The notes: generated by a model from the sequence alone, not told the origin. Shown: positions 9,786 through 19,445, counted from the first letter of the stretch. The stretch is DNA of 55,985 nucleotides from Paenalcaligenes sp035302345 (GCA_035302345.1 DATGSS010000087.1:1-55985), one strand, 5' to 3'. Made by a program: numbers and translations.

Positions 9786-12536
9786 ATGCCACACAATCAA
9801 CCTGAGCTGACGCACGCATTTGAATGGTCCCGCGCTCTCAAACGAAAAATCAACCGCGACCCCGACTTTGAGCCGTGGTTAATGCTTCATTATTTGCAGC
9901 CTGTCACTGCTGCGCGCCTCGAGCAATGGTGGGCCGCCCTTCTTGATGAGCAGTGCTCTGATCCAGACAGCTTTAAAGATGCCCTGAGGCGCGTGCGCGA
10001 TCAGGTGTTTTTTGTGCAATATCTGCGTGAAGTCACACTGCGCGCGCACCCCCAGGAAACGGGACATGTGATGAGCCTCTTGGCAGAGCAATGCGTACGT
10101 AAAACCTACCTATTTTGGTGGGATCTCTTGGCCGACATACACGGCGCACCTACCGATACAGATACAGGCACCCCTTTGGATCTACTCATCGTTGCTATGG
10201 GCAAATGGGGAGGTCGCGAATTAAATGTCTCTTCGGACATCGATTTTATTGTCCTTTACCAGCAAGACGGATATACACAAGGCAAACGCCCATTGAGTTT
10301 CCACGAGTTTTATACCCGTCTAACGCAACGCCTGCTGTCCACGTTATCCCAACATACTGTAGAAGGCATCGTTTTTCGTACTGACCTACGTTTACGTCCA
10401 GATGGCGATGCGGGACCCTTGGTGTGGAGCTTACAGGGGTTACATCAATACTTTATCAAACAAGGGCGCGATTGGGAGCGCTATGCCTGGGTAAAAGCCA
10501 GGCCCATACAGCTCCGCGACCATCTCTATACACGCAAGGCGCACCAAACCCTGGAAAGTATCCGTCAACCCTTTGTATATAGAAAATATCTAGACTTTGA
10601 TGCACTGCAACCCTTGCGCACCCTACGCGAACAAATCCGCGATGATTGGCATCAAACGGTCCGTAGCCGCCGCAAGCTAGACGATAGCTTAAACATAAAA
10701 ATTGGCGATGGCAGCATTCGTGAAATTGAGTTCATCGTACAGCTGAATCAACTGATTCATGGTGGACATTCTCCATCCCTACAAAAAACCAACCTCCATG
10801 CAGCACTCAAAGCGCAAGTCCAAGCCGAATTGATTGCGCCTCAACTGGCTCATACATTAGGAAATCACTACAATTTTTTAAGGCAAATAGAACATCTACT
10901 GCAATTTAGAGATGACAACCAAACACATTTACTGCCTACAGAGCCTCATGATATTGCTGCATTGGCGGCTTTGTTGGGGATGAATGAAGCCCAATTTGAG
11001 GCCAAATTGAGCCAATGTCGCGCAGAAGTCAGCCAAGCATTTAAAAATTCTTTTCGCATTGTCGGGATGCCAGAGCTGCAGCATTCACAAACGATGGATT
11101 CAGAACAACCGCCAAGCCCGGGCCCATTTCAGTCCCAATCAGATCATGCACAACTACATACACACTGGACACAATTACAAGAGCAATTCTTTCAATCTCA
11201 GCGTGGGCAGCGGCTTAACGAGCATACGCGCCAACGCATCCTAGAATTGGCACGGGCCTTTAAGGTCGCGGTCTTACGCACCGAAAATCCCATAGAAACA
11301 GCGCCCCGTATTTGGAGGTTGATAGACCAAATCGCCCTGCGCAGTGCCTACCTCAGTCTTTTTAGTGTCTATCCTGAAACAGTGACTCGGTGCTGCAAAA
11401 TCCTGGCCACCAGCCCATGGGCGGCCCAATACCTAACACAATACCCTGTAGTACTAAACCGTTTAACCCAATGGCATCGACTGATGAGTCCAGTCGATTT
11501 CTCTGCTCTGAGCATTCAGCTCAGCAATGATCTTTATGCCTGCCGTCTTCCTGATGGGAGTTTTGATGTTGAAAAACAAATGAACATCATGCGCGACGTG
11601 CAGCATCAAGTTATTTTTCAATTATTAGCCCAAGATTTAGAGGGCCTTTTTTCTGTTGAAAGCCTCGCAGATCAGCTCTCGTACTTGGCCGACTATATGT
11701 TGGAGCATGCCCTTGAGTGGACTTGGACCCAAGTACAAAGTACTTATGCCAAAGCAATCGATAAACGCAATTTCGCGATCATTTCATATGGCAAGCTAGG
11801 AGGTAAAGAACTGGGTTATGCATCGGATTTAGACTTGGTTTTTTTATATGACGGCAACAGCACAGAAGAAATAGAAAGCTATGTGCGGTTAGCACGCCGG
11901 ATGATTAATTGGCTCTCGGCGTTGACCTCGTCTGGACGACTGTATGAAGTCGACATGCGGCTGCGCCCAGATGGTAATGCCGGACTGATTGCTGTCAATA
12001 TTGACACCTTTGAGGACTATCAGCGCACCAAAGCCTGGACATGGGAGCACCAAGCCATCAGCCGCGCCCGATTTACTGCAGGCACGCCTGCAATTGGAGC
12101 GCGCTTTGAACGATTACGTCGCGTTATTTTGCAAAAAAAACGCAACAGCACCCTTTTAAAAGACCATATACTCGATATCCGCGATAGAATCGCCAAAGGA
12201 CACCCAAATCCAACTGATCTATTTGATCTCAAACACGATCGTGGCGGGATGGTAGATGTCGAATTCATTACCCAATTTTTAGTGTTGAATTATGCCTATA
12301 AAGTGCCTAAACTGGTAGAAAACTTGGGTAATATCGCCCTACTGAGTATTGCTAGCCAATACAACCTCATCCCTCAGGCACTGGCGATGCCTGTCATCAA
12401 TAGTTATCGCTTTTATCGTCGTCGACAACACAGCTTGCGTCTACAAGGGCATCCTGTAGCCCGCATAGAATCAATGCAGGCCCAGCCTCATCGACAAGCC
12501 GTACTTGATCTATGGCGGTATATATTTGAAAATTAA
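9786..12536 (+). CDS. glnE: Bifunctional glutamine synthetase adenylyltransferase/adenylyl-removing enzyme
   Basis: Controls glutamine synthetase by adding or removing AMP in response to PII and glutamine. 916 residues (E. coli 946). Two nucleotidyltransferase domains are visible. The N-terminal deadenylylase has GGRELNVSSDIDF near residue 143 and the C-terminal adenylylase has GGKELGYASDLDLVF near residue 671. Each is followed by a DxRLRPDG motif and a GlnD/PII-uridylyltransferase-type helical domain. The start is the first ATG after a 118-base gap from divergent yhdP. queH follows 44 bases downstream and may be co-transcribed. Confidence 0.96.
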   Translation: MPHNQPELTHAFEWSRALKRKINRDPDFEPWLMLHYLQPVTAARLEQWWAALLDEQCSDPDSFKDALRRVRDQVFFVQYLREVTLRAHPQETGHVMSLLAEQCVRKTYLFWWDLLADIHGAPTDTDTGTPLDLLIVAMGKWGGRELNVSSDIDFIVLYQQDGYTQGKRPLSFHEFYTRLTQRLLSTLSQHTVEGIVFRTDLRLRPDGDAGPLVWSLQGLHQYFIKQGRDWERYAWVKARPIQLRDHLYTRKAHQTLESIRQPFVYRKYLDFDALQPLRTLREQIRDDWHQTVRSRRKLDDSLNIKIGDGSIREIEFIVQLNQLIHGGHSPSLQKTNLHAALKAQVQAELIAPQLAHTLGNHYNFLRQIEHLLQFRDDNQTHLLPTEPHDIAALAALLGMNEAQFEAKLSQCRAEVSQAFKNSFRIVGMPELQHSQTMDSEQPPSPGPFQSQSDHAQLHTHWTQLQEQFFQSQRGQRLNEHTRQRILELARAFKVAVLRTENPIETAPRIWRLIDQIALRSAYLSLFSVYPETVTRCCKILATSPWAAQYLTQYPVVLNRLTQWHRLMSPVDFSALSIQLSNDLYACRLPDGSFDVEKQMNIMRDVQHQVIFQLLAQDLEGLFSVESLADQLSYLADYMLEHALEWTWTQVQSTYAKAIDKRNFAIISYGKLGGKELGYASDLDLVFLYDGNSTEEIESYVRLARRMINWLSALTSSGRLYEVDMRLRPDGNAGLIAVNIDTFEDYQRTKAWTWEHQAISRARFTAGTPAIGARFERLRRVILQKKRNSTLLKDHILDIRDRIAKGHPNPTDLFDLKHDRGGMVDVEFITQFLVLNYAYKVPKLVENLGNIALLSIASQYNLIPQALAMPVINSYRFYRRRQHSLRLQGHPVARIESMQAQPHRQAVLDLWRYIFEN

Positions 12537-12580
12537 AGCTCTAAAGCATCTTTTAATTACTGCTGTTCTAACCTACATTC

Positions 12581-13258
12581 ATGACAGTCGATACGCTTAA
12601 AAACCGCAAGCCTCTCACCCCACCAAAGAACACCAACAAGGTGTTATTACACTCTTGTTGCGCGCCCTGTTCTGGCGAGGTCATGGAGGCCATGACAGCC
12701 TCAGGGGTTGATTATGCAATATTTTTCTATAACCCCAACATCCATCCACGCGAAGAGTATGAAATTCGCAAAGAGGAAAACATCCGTTATGCGCGCGAAC
12801 ATAATATCGAGTTTATCGATGCTGATTATGATGTTGACAACTGGTTTGAGCGGGTCGAGGGCTTAGAGTACGAGCCCGAACGCGGTCTGCGCTGCACCGT
12901 TTGCTTTGACATGCGTTTTGAGCGCACCGCTCTGTACGCCTACGAGCACGGTTATCACACCTTTACCAGCTCGTTAGGTATCTCACGCTGGAAAGACATG
13001 CAGCAAATCAATGATTCCGGGGTGCGCGCTGCTTCGCGTTATGACAACCTCACCTACTGGACCTACAACTGGAGGCGCCAAGGGGGGGCCCAACGCATGC
13101 TCGACATTAGCAAGCGCGAACACTTTTACCAACAAGAATACTGCGGTTGCATTTATTCACTACGCGACACCAACCGTCGCCGCCGTGAACGAGGGCGTGG
13201 CCCCATCGAAATTGGGGTCAAGTTCTACGGCATTAATGACAAAGCCGATTTCACCTAA
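12581..13258 (+). CDS. queH: Epoxyqueuosine reductase QueH
   Basis: Last step of queuosine synthesis: reduction of epoxyqueuosine in tRNA to queuosine. It belongs to the DUF208 family, which is unrelated to the cobalamin enzyme QueG. 225 residues. Seen: HSCCAPCS near residues 24-31, RCTVCF near residue 105, the SSLGISRWKD stretch, and YCGCIYSLRD near residue 187. These cysteine motifs are those expected for the iron-sulfur cluster and metal site of QueH. A strong terminator follows directly. queF, an earlier pathway step, is at 25925-26746. Confidence 0.92.
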   Translation: MTVDTLKNRKPLTPPKNTNKVLLHSCCAPCSGEVMEAMTASGVDYAIFFYNPNIHPREEYEIRKEENIRYAREHNIEFIDADYDVDNWFERVEGLEYEPERGLRCTVCFDMRFERTALYAYEHGYHTFTSSLGISRWKDMQQINDSGVRAASRYDNLTYWTYNWRRQGGAQRMLDISKREHFYQQEYCGCIYSLRDTNRRRRERGRGPIEIGVKFYGINDKADFT

Positions 13259-13260
13259 AC

Positions 13261-13294
13261 AAAAGCCGATGCCCAAAAAGGCATCGGCTTTTTT
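13261..13294. terminator. Bidirectional intrinsic terminator between queH and clpB
   Basis: Perfect inverted repeat AAGCCGATGCC / GGCATCGGCTT with a short A-rich loop, an A-run on the left and six T on the right. It can end queH (forward) and clpB (reverse), whose stop codons lie within 20 bases on either side. Confidence 0.93.
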
Positions 13295-13312
13295 ATAGAG
13301 TTAATGAGTCGG

Positions 13313-15916
13313 TTAGGCCACTTCGACAGAACCCTCTTTGTTAAACACAAAGTCATCCGCCTCGAAATCCACTTGGATGATATCGCCTTCAGCGAAATCA
13401 CCCTGCAGGATTTTCTTGGCCAGCGGGTTTTCCAAATACTGCTGCACGGCTCTCTTTAACGGACGTGCCCCAAATACGGGATCAAAGCCCACTTTAGCCA
13501 GCTCGGCCAAGGCGGCAGGACAAATATCCAACTGCAAGTGACGCTCTTCGAGACGCTGCGCCAAACGCTGAATCTGTATCTGTGCAATGGCTTGGATGTG
13601 TTTGGCATCCAGGCTGTGGAAGACCACAACTTCGTCAATCCGGTTCAAAAACTCGGGGCGGAAAGATGTTTTGAGCTCTTCCCAAACAACATCTTTGACC
13701 TTTTCATAAGGCTCATCAGACATGGCCTGAATATGATGAGAACCCAAGTTAGAGGTCATGATAATGACAGTGTTTTTGAAATCCACAGTTCTGCCCTGAC
13801 CATCGGTCAGTCGCCCATCATCAAGCACTTGTAGCAGCACATTAAAGACATCAGGGTGTGCTTTTTCTACTTCATCCAGCAAGATGACGCTATAGGGCTT
13901 GCGACGCACTGCCTCGGTCAAATAGCCACCTTGCTCGTAACCGACATACCCCGGAGGCGCACCGATCAGACGTGCCACCGAATGCTTTTCCATAAACTCG
14001 GACATGTCGATGCGAATCAAATGCTCTTCAGAGTCAAAAAGGAACTCGGCCAAAGCTTTACTCAGCTCGGTTTTACCCACACCAGTTGGACCCAGGAACA
14101 AAAATGAACCATAAGGACGGCCGGGATCAGCCAAACCAGCGCGTGAGCGACGAATCGCATCAGCTACTAACGTGACGGCCTCATTTTGACCGATCACACG
14201 CTCATGCAGATGAGATTCCATCTGAATCAGCTTTTCACGTTCACCCTGCATCATCCGAGCAACCGGAATGCCCGTTGCACGCGATACTACCTCGGCGATT
14301 TCTTCAACACCCACCTCGGTACGCATCAAACGTGGATGCTCATGAGCCTCGTCAGAAAGACCTTCTTCGGCGGCCTTCAAGCGCTCTTCTAACTGCGGCA
14401 GCTGTCCGTATTGGAGCTCGGCCAACTTGTCAAATTGTCCTTTGCGTTGCAGTTCAGCCATCTCGGCACGCACCTCATCAATCTCTTCTTTGATGGCTTG
14501 CGAACCCTGTACCGCAGCTTTTTCTGATTTCCAAACCTCTTCGTAATCGTTGTACTCACGCTCTAAGTGCTCAAGCTCGTCCTCAATGACTTGCAAACGC
14601 TTTTTAGAAGCATCATCAGTTTCTTTTTTGACTGCTTCGCGCTCGATTTTCAACTGAATCATTCGACGATCGAGCTTGTCCATCACCTCGGGCTTGGAGT
14701 CAATCTCCATCCGGATGCGAGCAGCCGCCTCATCAATGAGGTCAATCGCCTTGTCTGGCAAGAAACGATCGGTGATATAACGCTGTGAGAGCTCGGCTGC
14801 TGACACCAAAGCAGGGTCAGTGATGGCCACTCCATGGTGCAACTCATAACGCTCACGTAGGCCGCGTAAAATTGCGATGGTTGAAGGTACATCAGGCTCA
14901 TCAACCTGTACACGTTGGAAACGACGCTCTAAGGCAGCATCTTTTTCAATGTACTGACGATACTCATCTAAAGTAGTGGCACCAATACAGTGCAACTCGC
15001 CGCGCGCCAAAGCAGGCTTAAGCATGTTGCCCGCATCCATTGCGCCCTCGGCCTTGCCCGCACCCACAACCATGTGGATTTCATCTATAAAGAGAATTGT
15101 CTTGCCGGCATCTTGGCCCAGCTCTTTGAGCACAGCCTTGAGGCGCTCTTCAAATTCTCCGCGGAATTTAGCCCCTGCCAACAACGCTGCTAAATCAAGC
15201 ACCAACAATCGTTTCCCTTTGAGGTTTTCAGGCACCTCATTGTTAACGATACGCTGGGCCAACCCTTCTACAATGGCAGTTTTACCCACTCCGGGCTCAC
15301 CAATAAGCACTGGGTTGTTTTTGGTGCGGCGTTGTAAAATCTGTATCGAACGACGGATTTCATCATCACGGCCAATCACCGGATCCAACTTGCCCAAGCG
15401 TGCTTGCTCGGTCAAATCCATGGTGTATTTAGCCAGTGCTTCGCGTTGCTCATCAGCCTCGGGGCTGTCTACAGATGCACCGCCACGTAAGTCGTCAATT
15501 GCACTTTGCAATGCAGAGTCTTTAACCCCTACATCACGCAGCAGCTGTCCAATACGGCCTTTATCACGAGCCAACACTAACAAGAAAAGCTCGCCGGCAA
15601 TATAGGTATCGCCTCGGTCTTTGGCCTCTTTGTCAGTTAAAGCCAAGGTTCTTTGTAAATCACGGCTAATATTTAGCTCAGCCCCCTGGCCTTGGACCTC
15701 AGGCAACGCATCTATAGCGTTTTGAACCTCGGTACGTAGTCTTTGCACAGAGGCGCCTGCGCGAGCAAACAAACTAGCTGCTCCCGAATCGTTGTCCTCT
15801 AAAAGAGCCCACAAAACGTGAACAGGCTCGAGATAGGCATGATGCTTTTGTATCGCTAAACTTTGGGCATCCGCCAAAGCTTGCTGAAATTTTGTTGTAA
15901 ACTTGTCAATACGCAT
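13313..15916 (-). CDS. clpB: ATP-dependent chaperone ClpB
   Basis: Hexameric disaggregase that works with DnaK/DnaJ/GrpE to rescue aggregated proteins. 867 residues, usual length. Order of parts: N-terminal Clp domain (residues 1-145), AAA1 with GEPGVGKT near residue 206, coiled-coil middle domain (about 400-530, rich in E/K/R, present in ClpB and short in ClpA/ClpC), and AAA2 with GPTGVGKT near residue 606. The start ATG has AGGAAA just upstream. A heat-shock-type promoter lies 102-129 bases upstream. There is no ClpP-docking tripeptide loop as in ClpA/ClpX. Confidence 0.97.
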   Translation of the reverse strand: MRIDKFTTKFQQALADAQSLAIQKHHAYLEPVHVLWALLEDNDSGAASLFARAGASVQRLRTEVQNAIDALPEVQGQGAELNISRDLQRTLALTDKEAKDRGDTYIAGELFLLVLARDKGRIGQLLRDVGVKDSALQSAIDDLRGGASVDSPEADEQREALAKYTMDLTEQARLGKLDPVIGRDDEIRRSIQILQRRTKNNPVLIGEPGVGKTAIVEGLAQRIVNNEVPENLKGKRLLVLDLAALLAGAKFRGEFEERLKAVLKELGQDAGKTILFIDEIHMVVGAGKAEGAMDAGNMLKPALARGELHCIGATTLDEYRQYIEKDAALERRFQRVQVDEPDVPSTIAILRGLRERYELHHGVAITDPALVSAAELSQRYITDRFLPDKAIDLIDEAAARIRMEIDSKPEVMDKLDRRMIQLKIEREAVKKETDDASKKRLQVIEDELEHLEREYNDYEEVWKSEKAAVQGSQAIKEEIDEVRAEMAELQRKGQFDKLAELQYGQLPQLEERLKAAEEGLSDEAHEHPRLMRTEVGVEEIAEVVSRATGIPVARMMQGEREKLIQMESHLHERVIGQNEAVTLVADAIRRSRAGLADPGRPYGSFLFLGPTGVGKTELSKALAEFLFDSEEHLIRIDMSEFMEKHSVARLIGAPPGYVGYEQGGYLTEAVRRKPYSVILLDEVEKAHPDVFNVLLQVLDDGRLTDGQGRTVDFKNTVIIMTSNLGSHHIQAMSDEPYEKVKDVVWEELKTSFRPEFLNRIDEVVVFHSLDAKHIQAIAQIQIQRLAQRLEERHLQLDICPAALAELAKVGFDPVFGARPLKRAVQQYLENPLAKKILQGDFAEGDIIQVDFEADDFVFNKEGSVEVA

Positions 15917-16017
15917 TATATTTCCTAGCCTTTGTCATCAAATCTGCATTCTTGCAGCAGCACTCATAAATCACGCGCTGCACATGCTCTGTATCTTTTA
16001 TCAGTCTATATAATGTA

Positions 16018-16045
16018 TATCGCGGCACAAGTATCATTTTTCAAG
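16018..16045 (-). promoter_or_regulatory. Sigma-32 (RpoH)-like promoter of clpB
   Basis: On the reverse strand CTTGAAA (16039-16045) is followed after 13 bases by CCGCGATA (16018-16025), close to the RpoH consensus CTTGAAA-N13..17-CCCCATnT. The leader to clpB is about 100 bases. The wider gap 15917-16290 between clpB and fnr is otherwise AT-rich, with no gene and no clear FNR box found. Confidence 0.6.
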
Positions 16046-16290
16046 GTGTGAAATGTAAACAATAATTTATTTTTACATCCAATCCAAACGACTCGTTATT
16101 TCAAGTGCAAAAGATTCAGAAAAGCTTTACACTTAAATTTAAAGTAGTCTCTCGTGAATGATTAGCAATCACAGCTTTAGAGCAATTTAGTTGCAAAGAA
16201 CCACCTATCACCACATAGCGGTTTCATTCACGCTACAATTAACGAGTGCTTGCACCGCCGCAAACACCCAGTAGTAAATTAGATATATTC

Positions 16291-17040
16291 ATGCATAAAA
16301 AAATTCCCGTTACCTCGGACTCTGTGCGTTGCTCTACGTGCATGCTCAGTGAGTTTTGCCTATCATTTGGGCTAAACATGAGCGAGCTCGAGCAGCTCGA
16401 TGCTCTGGTCCAAGAGCGCATTCGCCTGACCAAAGGCAGTACCCTTTTTCGTCTAGGCGAGGACACCGAGGCTATCTATGCGCTACGCTCTGGCAGTCTC
16501 AAAACACAGCTCGAAGACGCATCTGGGCAGGTCCAAATCACGAGCTTTTTGCTCCCGGGTGAAATCGCCGGCATCGATGGCCTGCAGGCAGATATCCATC
16601 GCTCTCATGCCATCGCATTAGAAGACAGCGAGGTCTGCGTCATGCGCATGGACGATTTCGATCGCTTGGCATCCGAAATGCCTGTCTTGCAATCGCAGCT
16701 ACGTCGCCTCATGAGCCAAGAAATAGCTCGTTCTCATAACCTCATGAAAACACTAGGGGCATTACGCAGTGAACAGCGTTTAGCCGCCTTTCTGTTAAAT
16801 TTGTCCGAACGACTATCCGCCCTGGGCTATTCTCCGTACGAATTCATATTACGTATGAGCCGCGAAGAGATCGGTAACTTTTTAGGCCTAACTCTGGAAA
16901 CAGTGAGTCGTTTGTTCTCCCGTTTTGCCCGAGAAGGACTGCTCAAAATACAACAACGCGAGGTAATGCTTTTAGACTTGGACACATTACGTGTGCTATC
17001 TGGCGTTGAATGCGCTGCTGAACAACAGGCTAACCAATAA
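16291..17040 (+). CDS. fnr: FNR-type oxygen-sensing transcription regulator
   Basis: Crp/Fnr-family regulator of about 249 residues. Three clustered cysteines, C14, C17 and C23 (RCSTCMLSEFC), plus C116 match the four ligands of the oxygen-labile [4Fe-4S] cluster of E. coli FNR (C20, C23, C29, C122). A cyclic-nucleotide-like beta-roll spans about 35-125, then a dimer helix. The C-terminal helix-turn-helix has SREEIGNFLGLTLETVSRLF, whose E-x-x-S-R recognition pattern is that of FNR (TTGAT half site). It lies beside the cbb3 oxidase cluster, a likely target. Start chosen by family length; a GTG at 16246 would add 15 residues. Confidence 0.93.
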   Translation: MHKKIPVTSDSVRCSTCMLSEFCLSFGLNMSELEQLDALVQERIRLTKGSTLFRLGEDTEAIYALRSGSLKTQLEDASGQVQITSFLLPGEIAGIDGLQADIHRSHAIALEDSEVCVMRMDDFDRLASEMPVLQSQLRRLMSQEIARSHNLMKTLGALRSEQRLAAFLLNLSERLSALGYSPYEFILRMSREEIGNFLGLTLETVSRLFSRFAREGLLKIQQREVMLLDLDTLRVLSGVECAAEQQANQ

Positions 17041-17048
17041 CTCCACAA

Positions 17049-17303
17049 TTAAAAATCATCCTCATACTGAGGAGGGGTGATCTTTACTGTCAAGTAGCTG
17101 ATCACTATACCCACACACCAAAACAAAAAGAATCCCAACGTATAAGCCGCGGCGCGACTTAGCTGAACATGCCCTAGAAACATTATCTCCGCGGGATCAA
17201 TCAGCAAAAAAACAATGAAACAAAGGACGATAGCGCCTAAAAAAGACGGCCAAAGTATCGACCCCAACCAAATTCTTCGGTATTCGCTACGTGTGCAAAT
17301 CAT
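17049..17303 (-). CDS. Small two-helix membrane protein beside fnr and ccoH
   Basis: 84 residues, not recognised. Start ATG 17303 has AGGAG five bases upstream, which favours it over an ATG 42 bases earlier. Two membrane helices are clear (about residues 15-35 and 51-72), with a basic N-terminus (TRSEYRR) and an acidic end (PPQYEDDF). It ends 8 bases from the end of convergent fnr. A terminator separates it from ccoH, so it has its own transcript. Location suggests a link to respiration, but no motif shows a function. Confidence 0.7.
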   Translation of the reverse strand: MICTRSEYRRIWLGSILWPSFLGAIVLCFIVFLLIDPAEIMFLGHVQLSRAAAYTLGFFLFWCVGIVISYLTVKITPPQYEDDF

Positions 17304-17415
17304 TTTTACTCCTGACACAATTTTTTTATCCGTAACGACTGACACTCATAGTATGTCTTGACAGAGTAATGAAATTAACTTGCAGCTGCTTTGATTTAAA
17401 ATAACTCCTCGCAAC

Positions 17416-17444
17416 AAAATAGCCCACCGTTGGTGGGCTATTTA
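17416..17444 (-). terminator. Terminator at the end of the cco cluster
   Basis: Palindrome ATAGCCCACC / GGTGGGCTAT with a three-base loop, flanked by A on one side and TTT on the other. It lies 63 bases after the ccoH stop and should end the ccoNOQPGH transcript. Confidence 0.8.
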
Positions 17445-17506
17445 AGTCATATGAGCCATCTTTTCATGCTAGCTGGCAACATTAACGAATAATAATTTTA
17501 AGAATC

Positions 17507-17812
17507 TTATTCCCCTGCTTTTGGCTGTGCAGATACCGCGCTAGATTTTTCCTTGGCCTCTTGCTCTTGTAGGGCTGGAACATCCATAGCAGCAGGTGCA
17601 TCGCCCGGAGAACGCTCTTGTAGTACCTCGACAATCAATCCGCGCCGCACTGCTCCGCCCATATCCTCATCAGCGCCCGTGGAAAAAGCCAAATAAATCG
17701 TAATGATACAGGCCACCGCTACTATGGCCGGGCCAGACATGAGTATCCATGGCCAAGGCTCCTTGTACCAAGGATTTGGATTGGCATCGAGTTCTTCCAT
17801 GGACTTACCCAT
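17507..17812 (-). CDS. ccoH: Shortened FixH/CcoH-like cbb3 oxidase assembly protein
   Basis: 101 residues. Start ATG 17812 has AAGGAG five bases upstream. The N-terminal part fits FixH/CcoH: NPWYKEPWPWILMSGPA leading into one membrane helix (residues 22-43). FixH proteins normally continue with a DYYK-x-GL motif and a periplasmic beta-domain, reaching about 150-170 residues. Here only a trace (AVRRGL, residues 54-59) remains, followed by an Ala/Glu/Lys-rich low-complexity tail. It follows ccoG and precedes the operon terminator. CcoH is needed for stable cbb3 assembly. Whether this short form keeps that role cannot be told from sequence. Confidence 0.75.
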   Translation of the reverse strand: MGKSMEELDANPNPWYKEPWPWILMSGPAIVAVACIITIYLAFSTGADEDMGGAVRRGLIVEVLQERSPGDAPAAMDVPALQEQEAKEKSSAVSAQPKAGE

Positions 17813-17895
17813 TAGGACTCCTTGTTTAATCAAATTAATATCTTTATTAAAGGGCTAATAGCCGCCCGATGCACAGGCGGCTAATGACAGATGAT

Positions 17896-19410
17896 CTAGT
17901 GATTGGGAATATAGAAATTAGTCGGCTCTTCGCGGCTTTCAGAGCGACCCACCACTGGATCAGTCTTGATCTGTATTTTGATCGGATGCATGCCCATCGC
18001 CAGCTCGGGCTCATAAGGTGTTCGGATAACAATAGGTACCAACTGGTTGCTGGCAGGCTCAAGGATCACCTTGTTGCTGTTGTTATCGGTATTGATAATT
18101 TCAATGTCATCAAAACCACTGGCTGATAAAACCACCTCAACGGATTCCTCGCGGGTATTAGCAATCTGCAAGCGGTACACGTTTTCAATGGTCTGCTCAT
18201 CAACAACCCGACCCAAGCTACTGCGATCTCGGATCACATCCAGTTTGAGGCTACTACGAGTCGCTAGCGACCCTATGAACACTGCCATAATAATCACTAA
18301 CAGCGCAGTATAAACCAGTACACGAGGGCGGAAAACTCGTTTGCGAGCTTGCTTTTGATCTAAGCGCTCAGTAATGGCTCGTCCAGATGTATAACGAATC
18401 AGATTAGGCTCGTAGCCCATTTTTTCCATCACTTCATTACAGACATCGACGCAGTGACCACAGCCAATACACATGTACTGCAAACCATCACGAATATCGA
18501 TACCCGTGGGACAAACCTGTACGCAAAGGGTGCAATTAATACAATCACCCAAGCCAGCCTCTTTGTGATCAATCTTGCGGGAACGGCCACCACGAGGTTC
18601 ACCACGTACATAGTCGTAGCTAACGACCATTGTGTCATCATCCACCATGACACTTTGGAAACGCGCGTAGGGACACATGTATTTGCAAACCGCCTCGCGC
18701 AAGAAACCAGCATTACCCCAGGTAGCGAAGGAGTAAAATATCAACCAAAACCACTGCCATGGACCCAGGGTCAAGTGAATAAGGTGATGGCCCAACTCAC
18801 GAATAGGGGCAAAATAACCAATAAAGGTAAAGCCTGTCCAGAAAGCAATCGCAAGCCATAAGAAGTGCTTGGTAAATTTAAGACGAAACTTGCGTAGACT
18901 CATGGGCTGCTCGTCCAAACGGATACGGGCTACCCGATCACCTTCTACCTTGCGCTCGACCCACATGAAAATCTCTGTGTACACCGTTTGTGGGCAGGCA
19001 TAACCGCAGAATAAACGTCCTGCAATGGCAGTAAACAAGAACAAACCGTATGCTGAAATAATCAGCAAAACTGTCAGATAAATAATGTCCTGAGGCCACA
19101 AGACAAGCCCAAACAGATAGAACTTGCGAGCGCCTAAATCAAACAGAACCGCCTGGCGTTCATTCCATTGCAGCCAAGGCAAACCATAAAAAATAATCTG
19201 CGTCAAATATACAAAAATGACGCGCCAAGTGGCGAATGTGCCTGTGACAGAGCGTGGATAAATTTTGCCACGAATCTCTGCCACAGGGTTTGACGGATGA
19301 GGCGCATCCCCGCGTTCTTCTTGTGCTCGATTCATCAACGGCGGTTGCCATTTTGGTGCTTGCTCTATTTTATTCTCAGAGTGAGAAACATCGGGAGAGT
19401 CGCTACTCAT
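17896..19410 (-). CDS. ccoG: Cytochrome c oxidase accessory protein CcoG (FixG/RdxA)
   Basis: 504 residues, membrane-bound iron-sulfur protein. Five or so membrane helices in the first 230 residues include the NapH-like YACPQTVYTEIFMWVE stretch and CKYMCPYARFQ. Two ferredoxin-type cluster motifs lie at about residues 275-310 (CINCTLCVQVCP and CIGCGHCVDVCN). A final helix near residue 345 leads to a C-terminal immunoglobulin-like periplasmic domain. CcoG homologues act in copper reduction and handling during cbb3 assembly. It starts 35 bases after the ccoP stop with GAGG upstream. Confidence 0.95.
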   Translation of the reverse strand: MSSDSPDVSHSENKIEQAPKWQPPLMNRAQEERGDAPHPSNPVAEIRGKIYPRSVTGTFATWRVIFVYLTQIIFYGLPWLQWNERQAVLFDLGARKFYLFGLVLWPQDIIYLTVLLIISAYGLFLFTAIAGRLFCGYACPQTVYTEIFMWVERKVEGDRVARIRLDEQPMSLRKFRLKFTKHFLWLAIAFWTGFTFIGYFAPIRELGHHLIHLTLGPWQWFWLIFYSFATWGNAGFLREAVCKYMCPYARFQSVMVDDDTMVVSYDYVRGEPRGGRSRKIDHKEAGLGDCINCTLCVQVCPTGIDIRDGLQYMCIGCGHCVDVCNEVMEKMGYEPNLIRYTSGRAITERLDQKQARKRVFRPRVLVYTALLVIIMAVFIGSLATRSSLKLDVIRDRSSLGRVVDEQTIENVYRLQIANTREESVEVVLSASGFDDIEIINTDNNSNKVILEPASNQLVPIVIRTPYEPELAMGMHPIKIQIKTDPVVGRSESREEPTNFYIPNH

Positions 19411-19445
19411 TCCGTACCTCTATAACTACTAAAAACAATACAATA

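Noticed and set aside
14976..15605. 209-codon forward frame opposite clpB
   Set aside because: Serine/arginine/leucine-rich shadow of the conserved AAA1 coding strand, with no ribosome site or family features.
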